The notes beneath the pieces were generated by a model. The model worked only from the letters and a program-made list of their open reading frames with translations. It ran no database searches and was not told where the DNA came from. A stretch of 64,000 nt of DNA from contig KB445809.1 in assembly GCA_000320605.2 (NCBI GenBank), forward strand, positions 375,422-439,421. Reading direction: 5' to 3'. This document shows positions 22,427 through 34,392 of the stretch, piece by piece. Both the position numbers and the translations under genes were made by a program. Source of the stretch: Gelatoporia subvermispora B (lineage: Eukaryota > Basidiomycota > Agaricomycetes > Polyporales > Gelatoporiaceae). Each line of letters opens with the position of its first letter. The first letter of the stretch is position 1.

Positions 22427-24178
22427 ATGAGCAACGCAAGCTCGGATATTTTGCAGGCGGTTCTCACAGCTACTGCGCCTTCTTTCAAGGATGATCTGCT
22501 ACAGCAATTTTCGGAGGAGCAAAGGCCTGCGCTCAGCACCTTGATATCCCTTGTTCTCGGACTCCCATCTCCGCTAGAGACACCTCGCAGTATCAAGACC
22601 CAGTGGGAGGCGCAACAGAAACTTGTCCTTGCTCGTGTAGATGAGTTACGGCCTAGCAGCGCCTTCACAGGAGTCACCCGGAAAAGGCAAAGAGACGAGG
22701 AGAATGGCAAGGATGGGGACAGTGCAGGGGTAGAGAGTGGGTCGCAGAAACGTATCAAAGGCGATACATCAAGTCCTGCACCTGTGGCCATAACGTCTGG
22801 ATCCCCTGCATCCGCACTTGCCTCTACCGAAGATGACCCCCCATTATTCACCCTACATGCACTATCTATGACCAGTCCCGTGCGGAAGAAGGCAGACATC
22901 ACAGTGCATCGGTTGTCGATCCGATTGACCCAGCCTGGTGCCCCAACACCTTTGCACCCGCCCATCCCCACTTCCGCCCTCCGACGTGCCTTCCTGCTGC
23001 CCACTCGAGGAAAGAGTAAACCGCACTGGACGATCCTCATGCTCCCAACAGATACGCCTCCAGTTGCTAATGCCAAAAGCAAAGGAAAGGGCAAACTCTC
23101 CGACTCCGAAGCCTCGGATGACCCTTCACAGCCGCAGATAACATTTGGACTCGATGCCGTGCCCACTGGACTTCGTTCTACCAAATACGAAGCGTCAGCA
23201 GACGACAGCGAACCCAGCGGCACGACCAACACGCTCCCGAAAGGCTCTCCCGTTCTCCCGATTTTACGAGACTTCCTCTCACAACTACCTATCCCCACGC
23301 TCGAGCCGTCCATCACCGTCTTCCGGAGCGCGATGCCCGGTGGCGCCGGGGGCCGCTCACAGCAAGAAGGGGTGGCGGGCATCGACGCATATCGCGGCGC
23401 GAAGCCAGGGACTCTCTGGTTCCTGGATGAGGGGGTTCTCTGGGATGGGCGCCCTGCAGAGTTCTTTTCCCTGCGCGATCTGGCCCGTCCCTCGGTCGGC
23501 GAAGGCGGTGTCGACATCGACGGCATTCGAACGTACAGTGTGACGGGCAGGACATGCTCGGTCATTGTGCGTAGGAACTTCGGTCCTGGCAGTGGCGCCA
23601 GGGTCGATGGGGGTAGGCCTGACGAGACAGGCGATGATGAAGTGGACGAAGGGGATAACCAGGACGATCAGGCCATTGATGTGGACTTCTCGATGGTGGA
23701 CGGGCGCGAGCAAGAAGGCATCGCACGATGGGTCAAGCACCGCCGGCATCTGTTTGGACAGGTGCCAGAGGGAGGCGCTGGACGCGTAGAGGGGGGAGCT
23801 CAGCCCAAGCCAGAGGCAGACGGCGAGGATGAAGACGAGGACGACTCTGACTTCGTCGACGGCAGCTCATCCGACGACGGATCTGCCACAAGCGATAGTG
23901 AAATTGATAGTGACGATCAGGGCGACGAAGCCGAGAAAGAGGGCGAGAGCGAGGGCACGAGCGCTTCAGATCAGGATGAGGAAGTAGGGGAGCCAGACGG
24001 GGAGGATGCTGAAGAGTTGGATCCGAAGCACCATCCGCTCCTGCGCCCGGGCGCAATGCCTCGGATGTCCCGCGCGGCCGTCGAGGCGGTGGTCAGCATG
24101 GTCGAAGCCGACATGCTCGGCAAGCCAGCACAAGCCGAAGGCGACAGCGAGGACGAGTTAGACGAATTGGATGAGTGA
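22427..24178 (+). CDS. Rtt106-type histone chaperone
   Basis: Single-exon 583-residue protein. Residues 1-80 are helical and may dimerise. A basic TRKRQRDEE nuclear-localisation-like patch lies near 84. The PH-like Rtt106 domain runs from about 135 (FTLHALSMTSPVRKKADITV) through RRAFLLPTRGKSKPHWTILM, a low-complexity insert, and GIDAYRGAKPGTLWFLDEGV, LWDGRPAEFFSLRDLA, TYSVTGRTCSVIVRR to about 445 (KHRRHLFGQVPE). A long Asp/Glu/Ser-rich acidic tail follows (residues about 465-583), as in many histone chaperones. The family binds H3-H4, including H3K56-acetylated histones, and acts in replication-coupled nucleosome assembly and silencing. The ATG is the first in frame. A housekeeping gene; the main alternative would be another Pob3/SSRP1-like protein, but the domain order favours Rtt106. 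Confidence 0.85.
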   Translation: MSNASSDILQAVLTATAPSFKDDLLQQFSEEQRPALSTLISLVLGLPSPLETPRSIKTQWEAQQKLVLARVDELRPSSAFTGVTRKRQRDEENGKDGDSAGVESGSQKRIKGDTSSPAPVAITSGSPASALASTEDDPPLFTLHALSMTSPVRKKADITVHRLSIRLTQPGAPTPLHPPIPTSALRRAFLLPTRGKSKPHWTILMLPTDTPPVANAKSKGKGKLSDSEASDDPSQPQITFGLDAVPTGLRSTKYEASADDSEPSGTTNTLPKGSPVLPILRDFLSQLPIPTLEPSITVFRSAMPGGAGGRSQQEGVAGIDAYRGAKPGTLWFLDEGVLWDGRPAEFFSLRDLARPSVGEGGVDIDGIRTYSVTGRTCSVIVRRNFGPGSGARVDGGRPDETGDDEVDEGDNQDDQAIDVDFSMVDGREQEGIARWVKHRRHLFGQVPEGGAGRVEGGAQPKPEADGEDEDEDDSDFVDGSSSDDGSATSDSEIDSDDQGDEAEKEGESEGTSASDQDEEVGEPDGEDAEELDPKHHPLLRPGAMPRMSRAAVEAVVSMVEADMLGKPAQAEGDSEDELDELDE

Positions 24179-25238
24179 TTCGGTGCGCCCGGCGGAACTG
24201 CACCTCTGAATAGTAACGTATTCTGACGAACACACGACCAGGGGATGATCCACACACATACTACCGCAATGTGACTATACACGAATACCACTCTACGCTA
24301 TGAGCGCACCATCGAATATCTGCAATGTGACAGGCGCCGGGAAAGTCGAAAGACTCTTGAAATGGACGCGCGGTATTTGTCAGAGAGACGGCGATCTCAC
24401 TTCCGCTCCAAAGGTCAGACTTCCTTCGGAGCCTTTTCAGGCGCTCGCCAGGCACGTGGTGACGAGATGCATACTGACATTGTGGATGTATTTCCACTTC
24501 ATCGTACACCTCGCCAGCGAAATTCACAGATATTCCGCCCTTCTACCTGATTCCTCCTACCTGTTACGGTCGGTCTTTTGAGCGCGCCATATGGGGAACC
24601 GACAGATATCCGGCATTCGAATTACGGGAAGGAAGATCGTGTCGGGATTAATGAATATTATAGCGGCAACCTATTATTGCCGCCTTCACGTCACTGAAGG
24701 CTTTGCATTTCGGCCCTTATACTATCATAGATGCTGTCATCTAGGAGGGCGTAGGAGCTCTCATGGGACTCGTGAACTCGTCAATATGGGTATCATACCC
24801 AATGGATAAACATTCTTTCTCTATCAATATCAGGCCTGGTTCCTCTCCAGCGCATTTGACGACAGCCGCTGGCAGCGACCCTGACGAGACTGAAATAAAT
24901 CATCAAATCCGTACGGTGTCACAGGTTCCGGTGGGTGTGATCGCTGATGACATTATGGTTTACGCGCCTCATCTCAAAGTCATCGTGCCATATGCCGAGT
25001 TCTCAACTGAAGCTCAGCTCCCCGTTCAAACCCCGTAGGTCTTCGCGGCACTGCATCCTTGCACTGCCGTGGGCCAGTATCCCTAGGATTGGTGGGTGCC
25101 AAAGGCTAGGCACATAGATTCTCTTGAACCATCGTCACAGTTCAAGCACGTCGTATGTTAGCCGGCCAGTGCATATAAGACGATGACGATTAAACATGAT
25201 CTTTCTAGCAGGCTACTCCTCTTGGTTGCGTCGCAGAG
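24179..25238. other. Intergenic, no gene supported
   Basis: Contains the presumed 3' end of the chaperone gene and the promoter of the first carboxylesterase. Short open frames on both strands lack domains. No repeat recognised. Confidence 0.4.
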
Positions 25239-27583
25239 ATGTGGGCAATAATCCCGCTTTTGTCCCTTGCAACCTCTGCCACGTTCTGTTATGGCGTGTC
25301 TCCTCCGACAGCAATTCTCGATGACGGAACCTTCGTTGGAGCACAAGACGAAAACACGGACAAGTTCCTCGGCATCCCATTTGCCAAGCCGCCGTGAGTA
25401 TAAGATGACGGAATCAGGGTGCTTGCTTATCTGGAACGTAGGACGGGGAATCTGCGCTTCAACGTACCGCAGCTCCCTGACCCCTACAGCGGCATCTACA
25501 ATGCGACTGCTTTCGGATTCTCCTGTCCAGGGATTGGGTCGCCTGCGAATGTCACCAATGATCTGCAGGCGATGCTCGATGCCGTCATGTTGCCGCAGAC
25601 TGCAATCGACGAGGACTGTGCGTCTCACTTACTGGTCATGCACTGTACCCGCGTTTTGACACTGCGAAAGGTTTGACGCTCAACGTCTGGACGCCCCACG
25701 GTGTGAGAGAAGGCGCAAGCTTGCCGGTTGTAGCGGTACGTCATTTGAGCATCTGATCAGCACTCTCCGATTCTGAAGTTCGGGCTTTGTCCAGTGGGTC
25801 TACGGAGGTGAGGCAATTTGAATAGCTTGATAGGCCCGAATCTGAAGCCCGTCAGGGGGTTGGTACTACGGAGGGAGCTCTAGGTGATTGTCAGGAAGTG
25901 GAGGTTGTCCTTGAAACATCCTCAAAACGCCTGTCTAGGTTTGATGGTTCGAAAATTGTACGGCGCTCAATAGAGCTTGGGGAGCCCATCATATATGTCA
26001 GCATGAACTATCGGTAAGCGCATCACATGACATCTGAGCGACTTTCGCTGAACGATCGGTCTAGCCTCGGAGGTATCTCCTCGCCTTTGATTTATTGCCA
26101 TGTCTTGTATTGACGAAAGTCGCAGCCTTCGGCTTTATCGCCAGCCAGGAAGTCACGGATGCCGGGGCCGCCAACCTCGGTTTGAGGGATCGTGAGTCAT
26201 TGAATGACCCTGAATTACTGATAGCTCATCAAAAGAAGAGCGTGAGGCGTTAAAGTGGATCCAGAGGTATATCAGGGCATTCGGCGGCGATCCAACAAAA
26301 GTTACCATGTCAGTACAGAAATGCCAGCTGCACGGCAGATTGCACTGACATTCCATCAGGTGGGGCGAGAGCTCAGGAGCAAATTCCGTCATGTTCCAGA
26401 TGGTGGTCAACGGCGGAGACCCCGAGGGACTGTTCCGTGGAGCATTCATCGAATCTGGCGCGCCACTCGCCCTGTCCAACTACACCGTGGGTCAAGCATC
26501 GTATGATGCTCTGGTGAACGCAACAAATTGCACACATACCGCGGATACACTCGATTGTCTACGACAAGTACCGTTCGAACCCTTGTTTGAGGCGATCAAC
26601 ACACCTCCATGGTTCGATGGTCCCGTGGTATGCTCGTCAGCTAACGTTACTGAGTTATCTACTCATACTCGTCCACTCGATCAGCCTTTGGTCGATGGCG
26701 ATTTCATTGCAGATTCTCCACCGAATCTCGTTCGCACAGGAAGGATGGCAAAAGTACCGTACGTCAATGGGGTACGAAATTATCTGTTGCACGCATTTGA
26801 TATTGCTAACGTCCTCGGTACAGAACTGCGATGACGAAGGTACAGAATTTGTATTTTCAATGGATATCGAGTGCGTTTCTGGACCTTCCCAATGAATATA
26901 TCGTCGCTGATATTTGAGGATTAGGAACGTTACCCAGGTCATCTCGTCAATAAATGCCTCTTTCCTGAAGGGGATCACGACTGGGGAAGTCACCCAGATT
27001 CTAGACATCTACCCATCGAATGTTTCCTTGGGCTCGCCATATGGAACTGGAATGAATGATGCCCTTACTCCGGAGTACAAGCGCATGGCCTCAATAGTCG
27101 GTGACCTTGACTTCCACGGCCCACGGAGGTTCCTCTTGGCACAGACGTCACACGAACAGCCGGCATGGGCATTCTGTGAGTGCGAACACCTGCTTCGCGA
27201 ATGTACCGAATCTAAGCGCACGTCAAATCAGTATCTAAGCGCCACAAGTCGCTGCCAATCATTGGAGCAGTACGTGTTACTTCGTTCTTCCATGCGTCTC
27301 CGGGCCTAATCTGTCATGGAACAAGGGCCACGAGACCGACATCCTCAATGTCTATGGTCCAGGTGATCTCACAGACTTCTTGGTCAATTTCGTGAACCAT
27401 CTCGACCCGAACAACAAGACCGGGATTCGCTGGCCAAAGTGGACTCCTGAGACGCCAAAATTGATGACCTTCTGGGACGGCGACGTCCCGCGGAATATCA
27501 CCGACGATACCTTCAGATTAGAAGGGATGGAGCTACTCACCAGCCTCGGACAGAAGTATCCTCTGAGTCCTGTGTTCACCTGA
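25239..27583 (+). CDS. Secreted type-B carboxylesterase 1
   Basis: Alpha/beta-hydrolase of the carboxylesterase/lipase (COesterase) family with a hydrophobic signal sequence (MWAIIPLLSLATSATFCYG). Landmarks in order: DDGTFVGAQDENTDKFLGIP, LPDPYSGIYNATAFG, DEDCLTLNVWTP across an intron, the oxyanion-hole run YGGGWYYGGSS assembled over two introns, YVSMNYRLGAFGFIAS, nucleophile elbow GESSGA (about 26360), DDEGTEFVF for the acid region, and GHETDILNVYGPGDL carrying the catalytic His (about 27330). It ends LSPVFT at 27583. About twelve short introns, and each junction I checked keeps frame, so I regard it as functional. Several N-x-T/S sites fit secretion. Likely hydrolyses extracellular esters or lipids; substrate unknown. 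Closely related to the gene at 30050, with matching intron positions. Confidence 0.85.
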
Positions 27584-30049
27584 GTTCATCTCAGCAATAA
27601 GTGCTATTCATCGGAATCGGCGACGCTCTCCTACTCAACACGTTGACCCTGAGACTACCTTTTAATTGAGATAGTCGATCGCGTTACGGACATTGCGCCC
27701 TGTATGTAGCTTGCTGTTTAGGGTGGCCATGTCCCGAAGTGAAGGGCGCCGGTGTGCATGGCGGTGTATGTAACAGTATCTCGCGATATAATTAAGCACC
27801 TGTTGCCCTTATTTTACGTCCGGGATACCCCAGTACGGCACCAACGCGAGCGGCAAGACGTTCGTTCCAGACAACCTACCGCCAGAATTCGGCATCAGAT
27901 GGTGCACTATGGCGACCGTGGAGACACTATCTCTTAGGCATTCTGTCGGAGTCTACCCGTTATGTGTTTGACTTGCAGCCCCAGTAGATCAGGACCTCGA
28001 AAGTACGGGATAGATCTAGCCCTTTCATGCCCATTTGTTGGAATGGAGGGGCCATGTCGCAATCTGGAGGGGCCGTAGACGCGGAGATGTGCGCATGATC
28101 GCGCTGTCCTCTGTACAAAAATGGCTACTCAGGGACCCGAACTGTGGCCAATCGTTGCGCAATTACTGGCGGAAGCTTTATGGGCCGTATAAGATGTTTG
28201 AGCAGCAGTGGAGCGGACCTGGATCTCCTAGTTCCCACGCTACCTTAACACCGCCGCTCCGAGTTCAGTCCGGGCGCCGTTGGTTGTTTGCATTGTTGTC
28301 CACTCCCTAATCTCCCATGTCATTCCTCGTTGAAATGCGCATATGCTAGTATTTCGATAATCTCGTACAACACGCTATAGTCTCTCACGGCGCGCAGGAT
28401 CGACTGAGGGACGAAGTGAGATCTACTACTGGGTGCAGGTTCGTAAGGAGTATGCGGGGGATTGTTGCATAAGCTCTGTAAGCACTGCACATCGAAGATT
28501 TTGCATCAAAAATGAGAACAGGGCGAGACACCCTAGCTCTATTGTACCGTACGAGGCATGCACGTTGCCGAGAGCCGTCGCATCTCTGACTCAATGGGTC
28601 GCAGAGGTACGATCAGAGAAGCTCCTGATCATGGAGCCCCCTACCTCCGCTCAGCAACATCATGTGGAACACTCAAGTCCTGACATGACGGCTCACTGTT
28701 GACAGTTTATAGAACGCAGGTACCCTCCGCTGTGCTTCTCGAGCTCCGCAGGTACATTTCATTTCTAGCAGTGATAATCTGGTAAAATGACTCTGCGGCG
28801 TATGCGAGATGACCGGTGGACACGTCAGCGAACTGGTATATCTCTGTATTGTATGCCCAGGCGGTCCGGATCATCTGACGCCCGCTTTCTCGAGCCGCAT
28901 TGGTGCTGATGGCGTCTTTTCAGAGCAATTGACTATGCTACCGAACGTTCTCCGTCTACCTCTTCTTCCAGGAGTGCCGAAGATTCTATGTGAAGGTCTT
29001 GTCTTAGCTGTCGCGGGTCCAATCGGAGGCATTGAACCTTGCCCATAGTGCGTACCTTTTCCTTCGTCTATCGCAAGTGCTTCACATGCATGCCTCAGAA
29101 TTGCTGACGCAGGTTTGTCAGGGCGGGGCCGACCGGCGCTCGACCTGCGGCACGAGTTGCCGTTCATCACGACAAAGAGTCTGTATGATCACATTAAGAC
29201 GATGTCGTACGATCCCTCTCGCAGCACGTCCCAAAGTATAGCTCACCATCCATTCCCATGCCTACCCATGTATCGAACAGGCGCTACATTTGCCAGCGAT
29301 CGAACTCCGACACATTAGGCTCATCGGAGTATTCGCCACGGCCCGTTCAGACTTAGCCCAGTGGTGATTCCAGACTGACGCCTTAAGCTTGGAGAGCGGC
29401 TGGTGCCTTACATCATAATAGGGTGTTTTTCATCGCCTCTAAGGTAGACGTATGGGCACAAGCGTTCCTTAATGATTATGCAACTGCCCCGAGGAAGTTT
29501 GGTGTCCTGTACATTTGCAACGCACGCCGCACGTCTGGCAAGGTGCTCATATGGCATTTTAAGGTATCGCATGTAAAGCTCAGGTCAACCATGCGAGCTA
29601 GTGATTAACGAGTACTCCTTCCTGAGATAATGCGGCCTACGATACTGCTCAACTTGGCATTGGACCAATTGCGGCGAAGCCACGAGATTTTGCTTCGCAT
29701 GCTGTCTTGCCGGGAGGACTCAATGCGTCTATTCCTGGCGTTTCCTGGCGTTTCCTAGCATTTGGGCCTTTGCTGTGCCCCGGTTACATCATCCCCCGCC
29801 TTACCGAGTGTCACTTCGGTCCATCAACGACCCATCGGACCCGGGTGTTAGGTACGTCTGACCATTTCGCGACGCTCGCCAATTGGTACCTTTCCTCACC
29901 CTCGGTCGAACAGCTGCGCGCGTGCAGCACTGGTGGTGCCAGCTCTTGCGTGCAGATGTGGCACGGCGTGCATATGCCCAGGGGTATAAAGCACGACAGT
30001 CGCTGCATGCTCGCTGGGTAGGACTGAAGCAAGCTCGCACGGCTTCACA
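27584..30049. other. Intergenic between the two esterases
   Basis: No complete gene. Plus-strand frames such as GTNASGKTFVPDNLPPEFGI (about 27835-27895) and GRGRPALDLRHELPFITTKS (about 29120-29180) look protein-like and could be exons of decayed genes, but I cannot place them in a family or link them by splicing. A small tandem duplication CTGGCGTTTC occurs near 29735-29755. Confidence 0.35.
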
Positions 30050-32417
30050 ATGCGCTCCCTGATCCTGTCTTCCACTCTCTTAGCGCTGACATTAGCGTCA
30101 GCTGCGTCCTCAGACACATCAGTCCCGACTATACGCCTGGATGACGGACTATTCGTGGGAACCACCGATGGTGTAACTAACAGCTTCCTGGGTATCCCTT
30201 TCGCGAAGCCCCCGTAAGTAGTGCCTGAAACTTCTACCACATCAAATATGGTACTGAATCAGGCTCTCGCTCTAGGGTTGGATCACTTCGGTTCCAGGTG
30301 CCTCAGGAACACGATAAATATAATGGCACCTATAACGCTACTGTTTATGGCTTCTCATGCCCTGGATTGGGGACCGGTATGCCAAACGTCACCAGCGGTC
30401 TCCAGGATCTGTTGGACAGTGTACAAAACAAGCAAACTCCTGTTGATGAGGATTGTACGACTGCTGTTGCACGCTTATTACTCATCACACTAATCCGAAA
30501 GTGCAGGTTTGACTCTGAATGTTGTCGTACCGAAGGGAACGTCACCGGGAGCTAACTTGCCTGTTGCTGTGGTGAGTGTGTTGCTGTGTGACGTGCTGAT
30601 ATAAATGCCGATGGTCACACAGTGGATCTACGGAGGTTGGTGGTCGAAATGATTATATCGAGTACTTTGATTGACGAGTCCGTCTCGATAGGTGGTTTCT
30701 TCTTCGGCGGCAGCTCAATGTAAGAAATTACGAGGTGTGATGCCTCCGTTGAGCTCATGCGAATGATCAGGTACCCCGGAGAGAAGATCGTGCAACGTTC
30801 GATAGAGCTCGAAGAGCCCGTAGTTTATGTCAGCATGAATTACCGGTAAGCATCAGATGTCATGTCATAATTCTTCTCTAATATTATAACAGAATCTCAG
30901 GTGCAGCATATCTCCAGCTCACGTGTAGATTGTATATTCATCACACGCACCCAGCTTATGGCTTCCTGGCAAGTCAGGAGTTGAAGGATGCTGGCGCGAC
31001 AAACCTCGGGCTTCGAGACCGTAATGATTTCCGGTCAGATCCTTGGCGACATTCACTAACATGGACTGCTCAGAGCGCGAGGCATTGAAGTGGGTACAAA
31101 AATACGTGCATCTCTTCGGCGGCGACCCCGCGAAAGTGACCATGTGAGTCACATATGCATGTTCTCCAGCTGTATCCTCATGGTGTTCACAGCTGGGGCG
31201 AGAGTTCCGGAGCGCTCTCCATCTCCTTCCAGATGGTAACAAACGGCGGCAATCCAGAGGGGCTATTCCGTGGCGCTTTCATTGAATCAGGTGCACCACT
31301 ACCTTTGGGAAACTATACGCAAGGTCAAGTGGCGTATGACGCGCTCGTCAACGCCACAAATTGCACATCGGCGTCTAGTACTCTGGAATGTCTCAGGGAG
31401 GTCCCATTTGACACGCTTAAAGAAGCAATCTTGGATACGACCGCCCTGGTCGGATTAACGGTATGAATCTCTTAGCTTCTAACTCCAACGAATTTTACTG
31501 ATACCACCTTGGCGATGCAGCCGTTGGTTGACTTCGACTTCATCACCGAATCCCCCGCCAATGCCACCGCACAGGGAAGGATCGCCAATATACCGTTTGT
31601 CAACGGGGTGAGTATCTGTTCATTTACTTGAAGTTTGCCTGACTTCGGACCATTCGTCTGCAGAATTGCGATGATGAAGGGACGGAATTCACTTTCCTAG
31701 CGAACGTCACGTGAGTAGGCGCTATACTGAATCTTTCATTCCGGACTAATGGCTCGTATCTCTCCTATGATGTAGCACTGAAGAGGAGGTCGCGGTCAGT
31801 CTACAGAACGGCCTGATTCCTGGCGCGCCGACGAGCGCTATCGACGAAATTCTGTCTTTGTATCCCTCAGACCCGGCTGCCGGCTCTCCTTTCGGCACTG
31901 GTGACGCGAATGACATCGCTCCGCAGTATAAGCGCATTGCAGCCATCTTGGGCGATCTCAACTTCCAGGCCCCAAGGAGGTCAATGATACAGGAGTTATC
32001 TGGGAGACAACCCGTTTGGTCATACTGTGAGTGCAACGATCGGTGGGCAAACATACTCGCAGATCTGATAGCGTCATAGTGTTTAAGCGCTTCAAGTATC
32101 TGCCTATCATTGGATCGGTGAGAGGTTTACCAGGCTTTGAGAGTACTATGCTCATTATTTGCTGTTAGGGTCACGAGTCCGATATTGTCACCGTTTACGG
32201 TCCAGGGGATCTAACTGACTATGTGGTGAACTTCGTCAATCACCTTGACCCAAACAATAGGACAGGAATCCGGTGGCCGCAGTACACTGTGCACAGCCCT
32301 CAGTTGCTCACATTCTGGGATGGTCCTGAACCACGTAATATTACGAATGATACTTACAGAGCAGAAGGGATAGCATTACTCGCCCAGCTTGGAGCAGAGT
32401 TCCCTACAGCAGCATAA
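30050..32417 (+). CDS. Secreted type-B carboxylesterase 2
   Basis: Paralogue of the gene at 25239. Signal sequence MRSLILSSTLLALTLASAAS, then LDDGLFVGTTDGVTNSFLGI, the DEDCLTLNV junction, WIYGGGFFFGGSS oxyanion region, YVSMNYRISAYGFLASQE, nucleophile elbow GESSGA (about 31200), NCDDEGTEFTF, then GHESDIVTVYGPGDLTDYVV with the catalytic His (about 32170) and the end LGAEFPTAA at 32417. Introns occupy the same codons as in copy 1, for example within EDC and between VTI and WGESS. All junctions checked keep frame, and N-glycosylation sequons are frequent. It lies in tandem, same strand, 2.5 kb downstream of copy 1. Substrate unknown; the family covers lipases, cholesterol esterases and feruloyl-type esterases. 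Confidence 0.88.
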
Positions 32418-32510
32418 ATATAGAACGCCGCGGACATATGTTCATATGTATCTAACAGTTTAACAATTTATCTAACACTGTCAACACGCAATACGGAAAA
32501 AAATGCTCAA

Positions 32511-33743
32511 TTAAACATAGGATGAACTACGCAGACAACGTTTACAGCCCGTTTCATCTACGCACCCTGCTCTGTTTCGATGAGCTCTGACGGACAACTT
32601 ACCACCATCTCGCATCTCAGGGCATATTTCTTCGAGATCATGGACGGATCTGCCGATACTATTTGGATGAATGCATATTGCAATTGAGATCTTGATGTTA
32701 TCGGAGAGATTGTCCTTGAGAACCTCGAGGGCACTTTCCAAACGGAGCAGCTTCGGATCCGCCGCGATTTGTATGATGTAGAAGCCAATGTTAATCCGCT
32801 GAAGTCGAGGAGAGTTTGCGGCAACCTCGAACAAGGTGAAGTCAAGCCAACCAAAGTTTGGAGGATCGTGGCAGATTATGGTCAGCGTCTGCATGGAAGT
32901 GCAGTATCGAAGAACGTCCGCCCAGAGTGCTGGACACCGGTGATGTACCGAAGATCAGAAAACATACGAAATCAATTCAAGAGAGAAGAACGACTCACTC
33001 ATGTCACCGGAATGCTTCGTCTCCAATGTAAGACTTTTGACGATGTGGACTGTTTCGGTGAACAGGTGCCTGAGGTCGGGGATCTCCGCTTCGAGATCAA
33101 CGGCAATATTAAGTGACTCTAGCGGTGTTCGCAGTCGTATCGTTTGTGTAAGTAAGGATACTTGCATATCATTTATGACAAGACGTCTGAGGTAAGGTAG
33201 CTCGGTCGTGTTTCTCGGGGGTGCAATCGATGTGTCTTCGTCACATCTCAGCGAATGCAGGGAGAGTTCTTCGATGTGCCCAAATTTTCCAAGGAACGAG
33301 GCCAGGCGTGTTCGATTCGGAAATGTAGCATCATCCAAATGAAGTCTTTTGACGGACGTGAGGTTCGCGAGTGATTTCGGGTTGATGGAGGAAAGAAGGC
33401 CGCTCATTCTCAACACTTTGATAGTGTTCGGTAGCGATGTGATCCGCCCAAAGGCATCCGCATCTCGTTGGCTGCTCACATGTACCTCTAGTTTCTCCAA
33501 AGAGACAGACATGAGAGCCTTGGAATTGATGTCTTTGGAGTTGGAGAAAGTAGTATGGTGATCGGCGGTGACGGGGCGAACCGTCCTCTTCGAGAGCCAA
33601 AATCTTGTGCGAGCGGCCCATGTGCGATTGACAAGTCTGCAATTCCTGAGCGTGGATGAGTCATTCCTGAGCTGGTCGACTATATTGTCCACAGTCTCCG
33701 GAGGGAATGAGCTGTTGCATGTTTCTTCTGTGAATGCCGACAT
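32511..33743 (-). CDS. F-box protein 1
   Basis: Starts at 33743 with a polar leader and an F-box: SFPPETVDNIVDQLRNDSST, then LRNCRLVNRTWAARTRFWL. A leucine-rich, repeat-like region follows (IKVLRMSGLLSS, VKRLHLDDATF, IEELSLHSLRC, LESLNIAVDL), as is typical of basidiomycete F-box proteins. An intron of about 70 nt joins SGDM to TLWADVLRYCTSMQTL in the second exon, which ends at 32511. F-box proteins recruit substrates to SCF ubiquitin ligases through Skp1; the leucine-rich part would bind the target. It belongs to a trio of paralogues in this window (34393 and 46858). Confidence 0.75.
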
Positions 33744-34392
33744 CTGTTGAAAACATCAGTGGAACGATACCTCGCTGCGGACTGTGAACCCACATCTTGG
33801 GTCGTAAGCGCCAAGCGAAGGAATATGTCGGGAATTCAGCCCAGTGAGCGGCTTATATAGGATGGTTTATGCCCACAAGAATCCGCATTGTGACACGGTG
33901 GCCACCGCCGCTGTGGCCGTGCTCTTTGTCGAGGGTGAAGTGATACCATTTTTGGAAATAATCAAGTCACATTAAGCTGCGCCAAAGCGTGCAGCTGCAA
34001 AACCATTGTATAACATTCCAGTGTATGCGTGGCTTTATGAGCATGGAGAGGGGGCCAAAAAGTTAGGGAGGAACGAAATTCGCCTCCAAACCGAATTGTA
34101 ACGACTTTCAAAAGAGGTTCTATTTCTCCTGCCGATCTGGAGGGCCCGACGACAGATTTGCGTATTCTCTTTGATCTCAAGTGATCTCAAGAGAACATAT
34201 GTGAACGACCCCGTGTGCAAGTGGAAACCAATGTTCAGAAGCGAGCTTCACGAAGTGCAAGATCAGGCTTTATAGTGCCTCGCAATGAACCAATGACAAA
34301 CTTAAGTTGGTGACAATTTTCTCTAGCCAACCACTAAGAAACGTCGATGTGATTTGCGGATATTTGACAGCTGAAGGATGAAATCTGCGACA
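33744..34392. other. Intergenic between F-box genes
   Basis: Minus-strand frames around 33960-34220 have no clear domains. This is mainly the promoter of F-box protein 1 and the 3' flank of F-box protein 2. Confidence 0.4.

Noticed and set aside
22369..23565. 398-codon minus-strand frame opposite the histone chaperone
   Set aside because: It mirrors a GC-rich coding exon with a clear Rtt106 domain on the plus strand; Ser/Arg-rich composition marks it as an antisense shadow.
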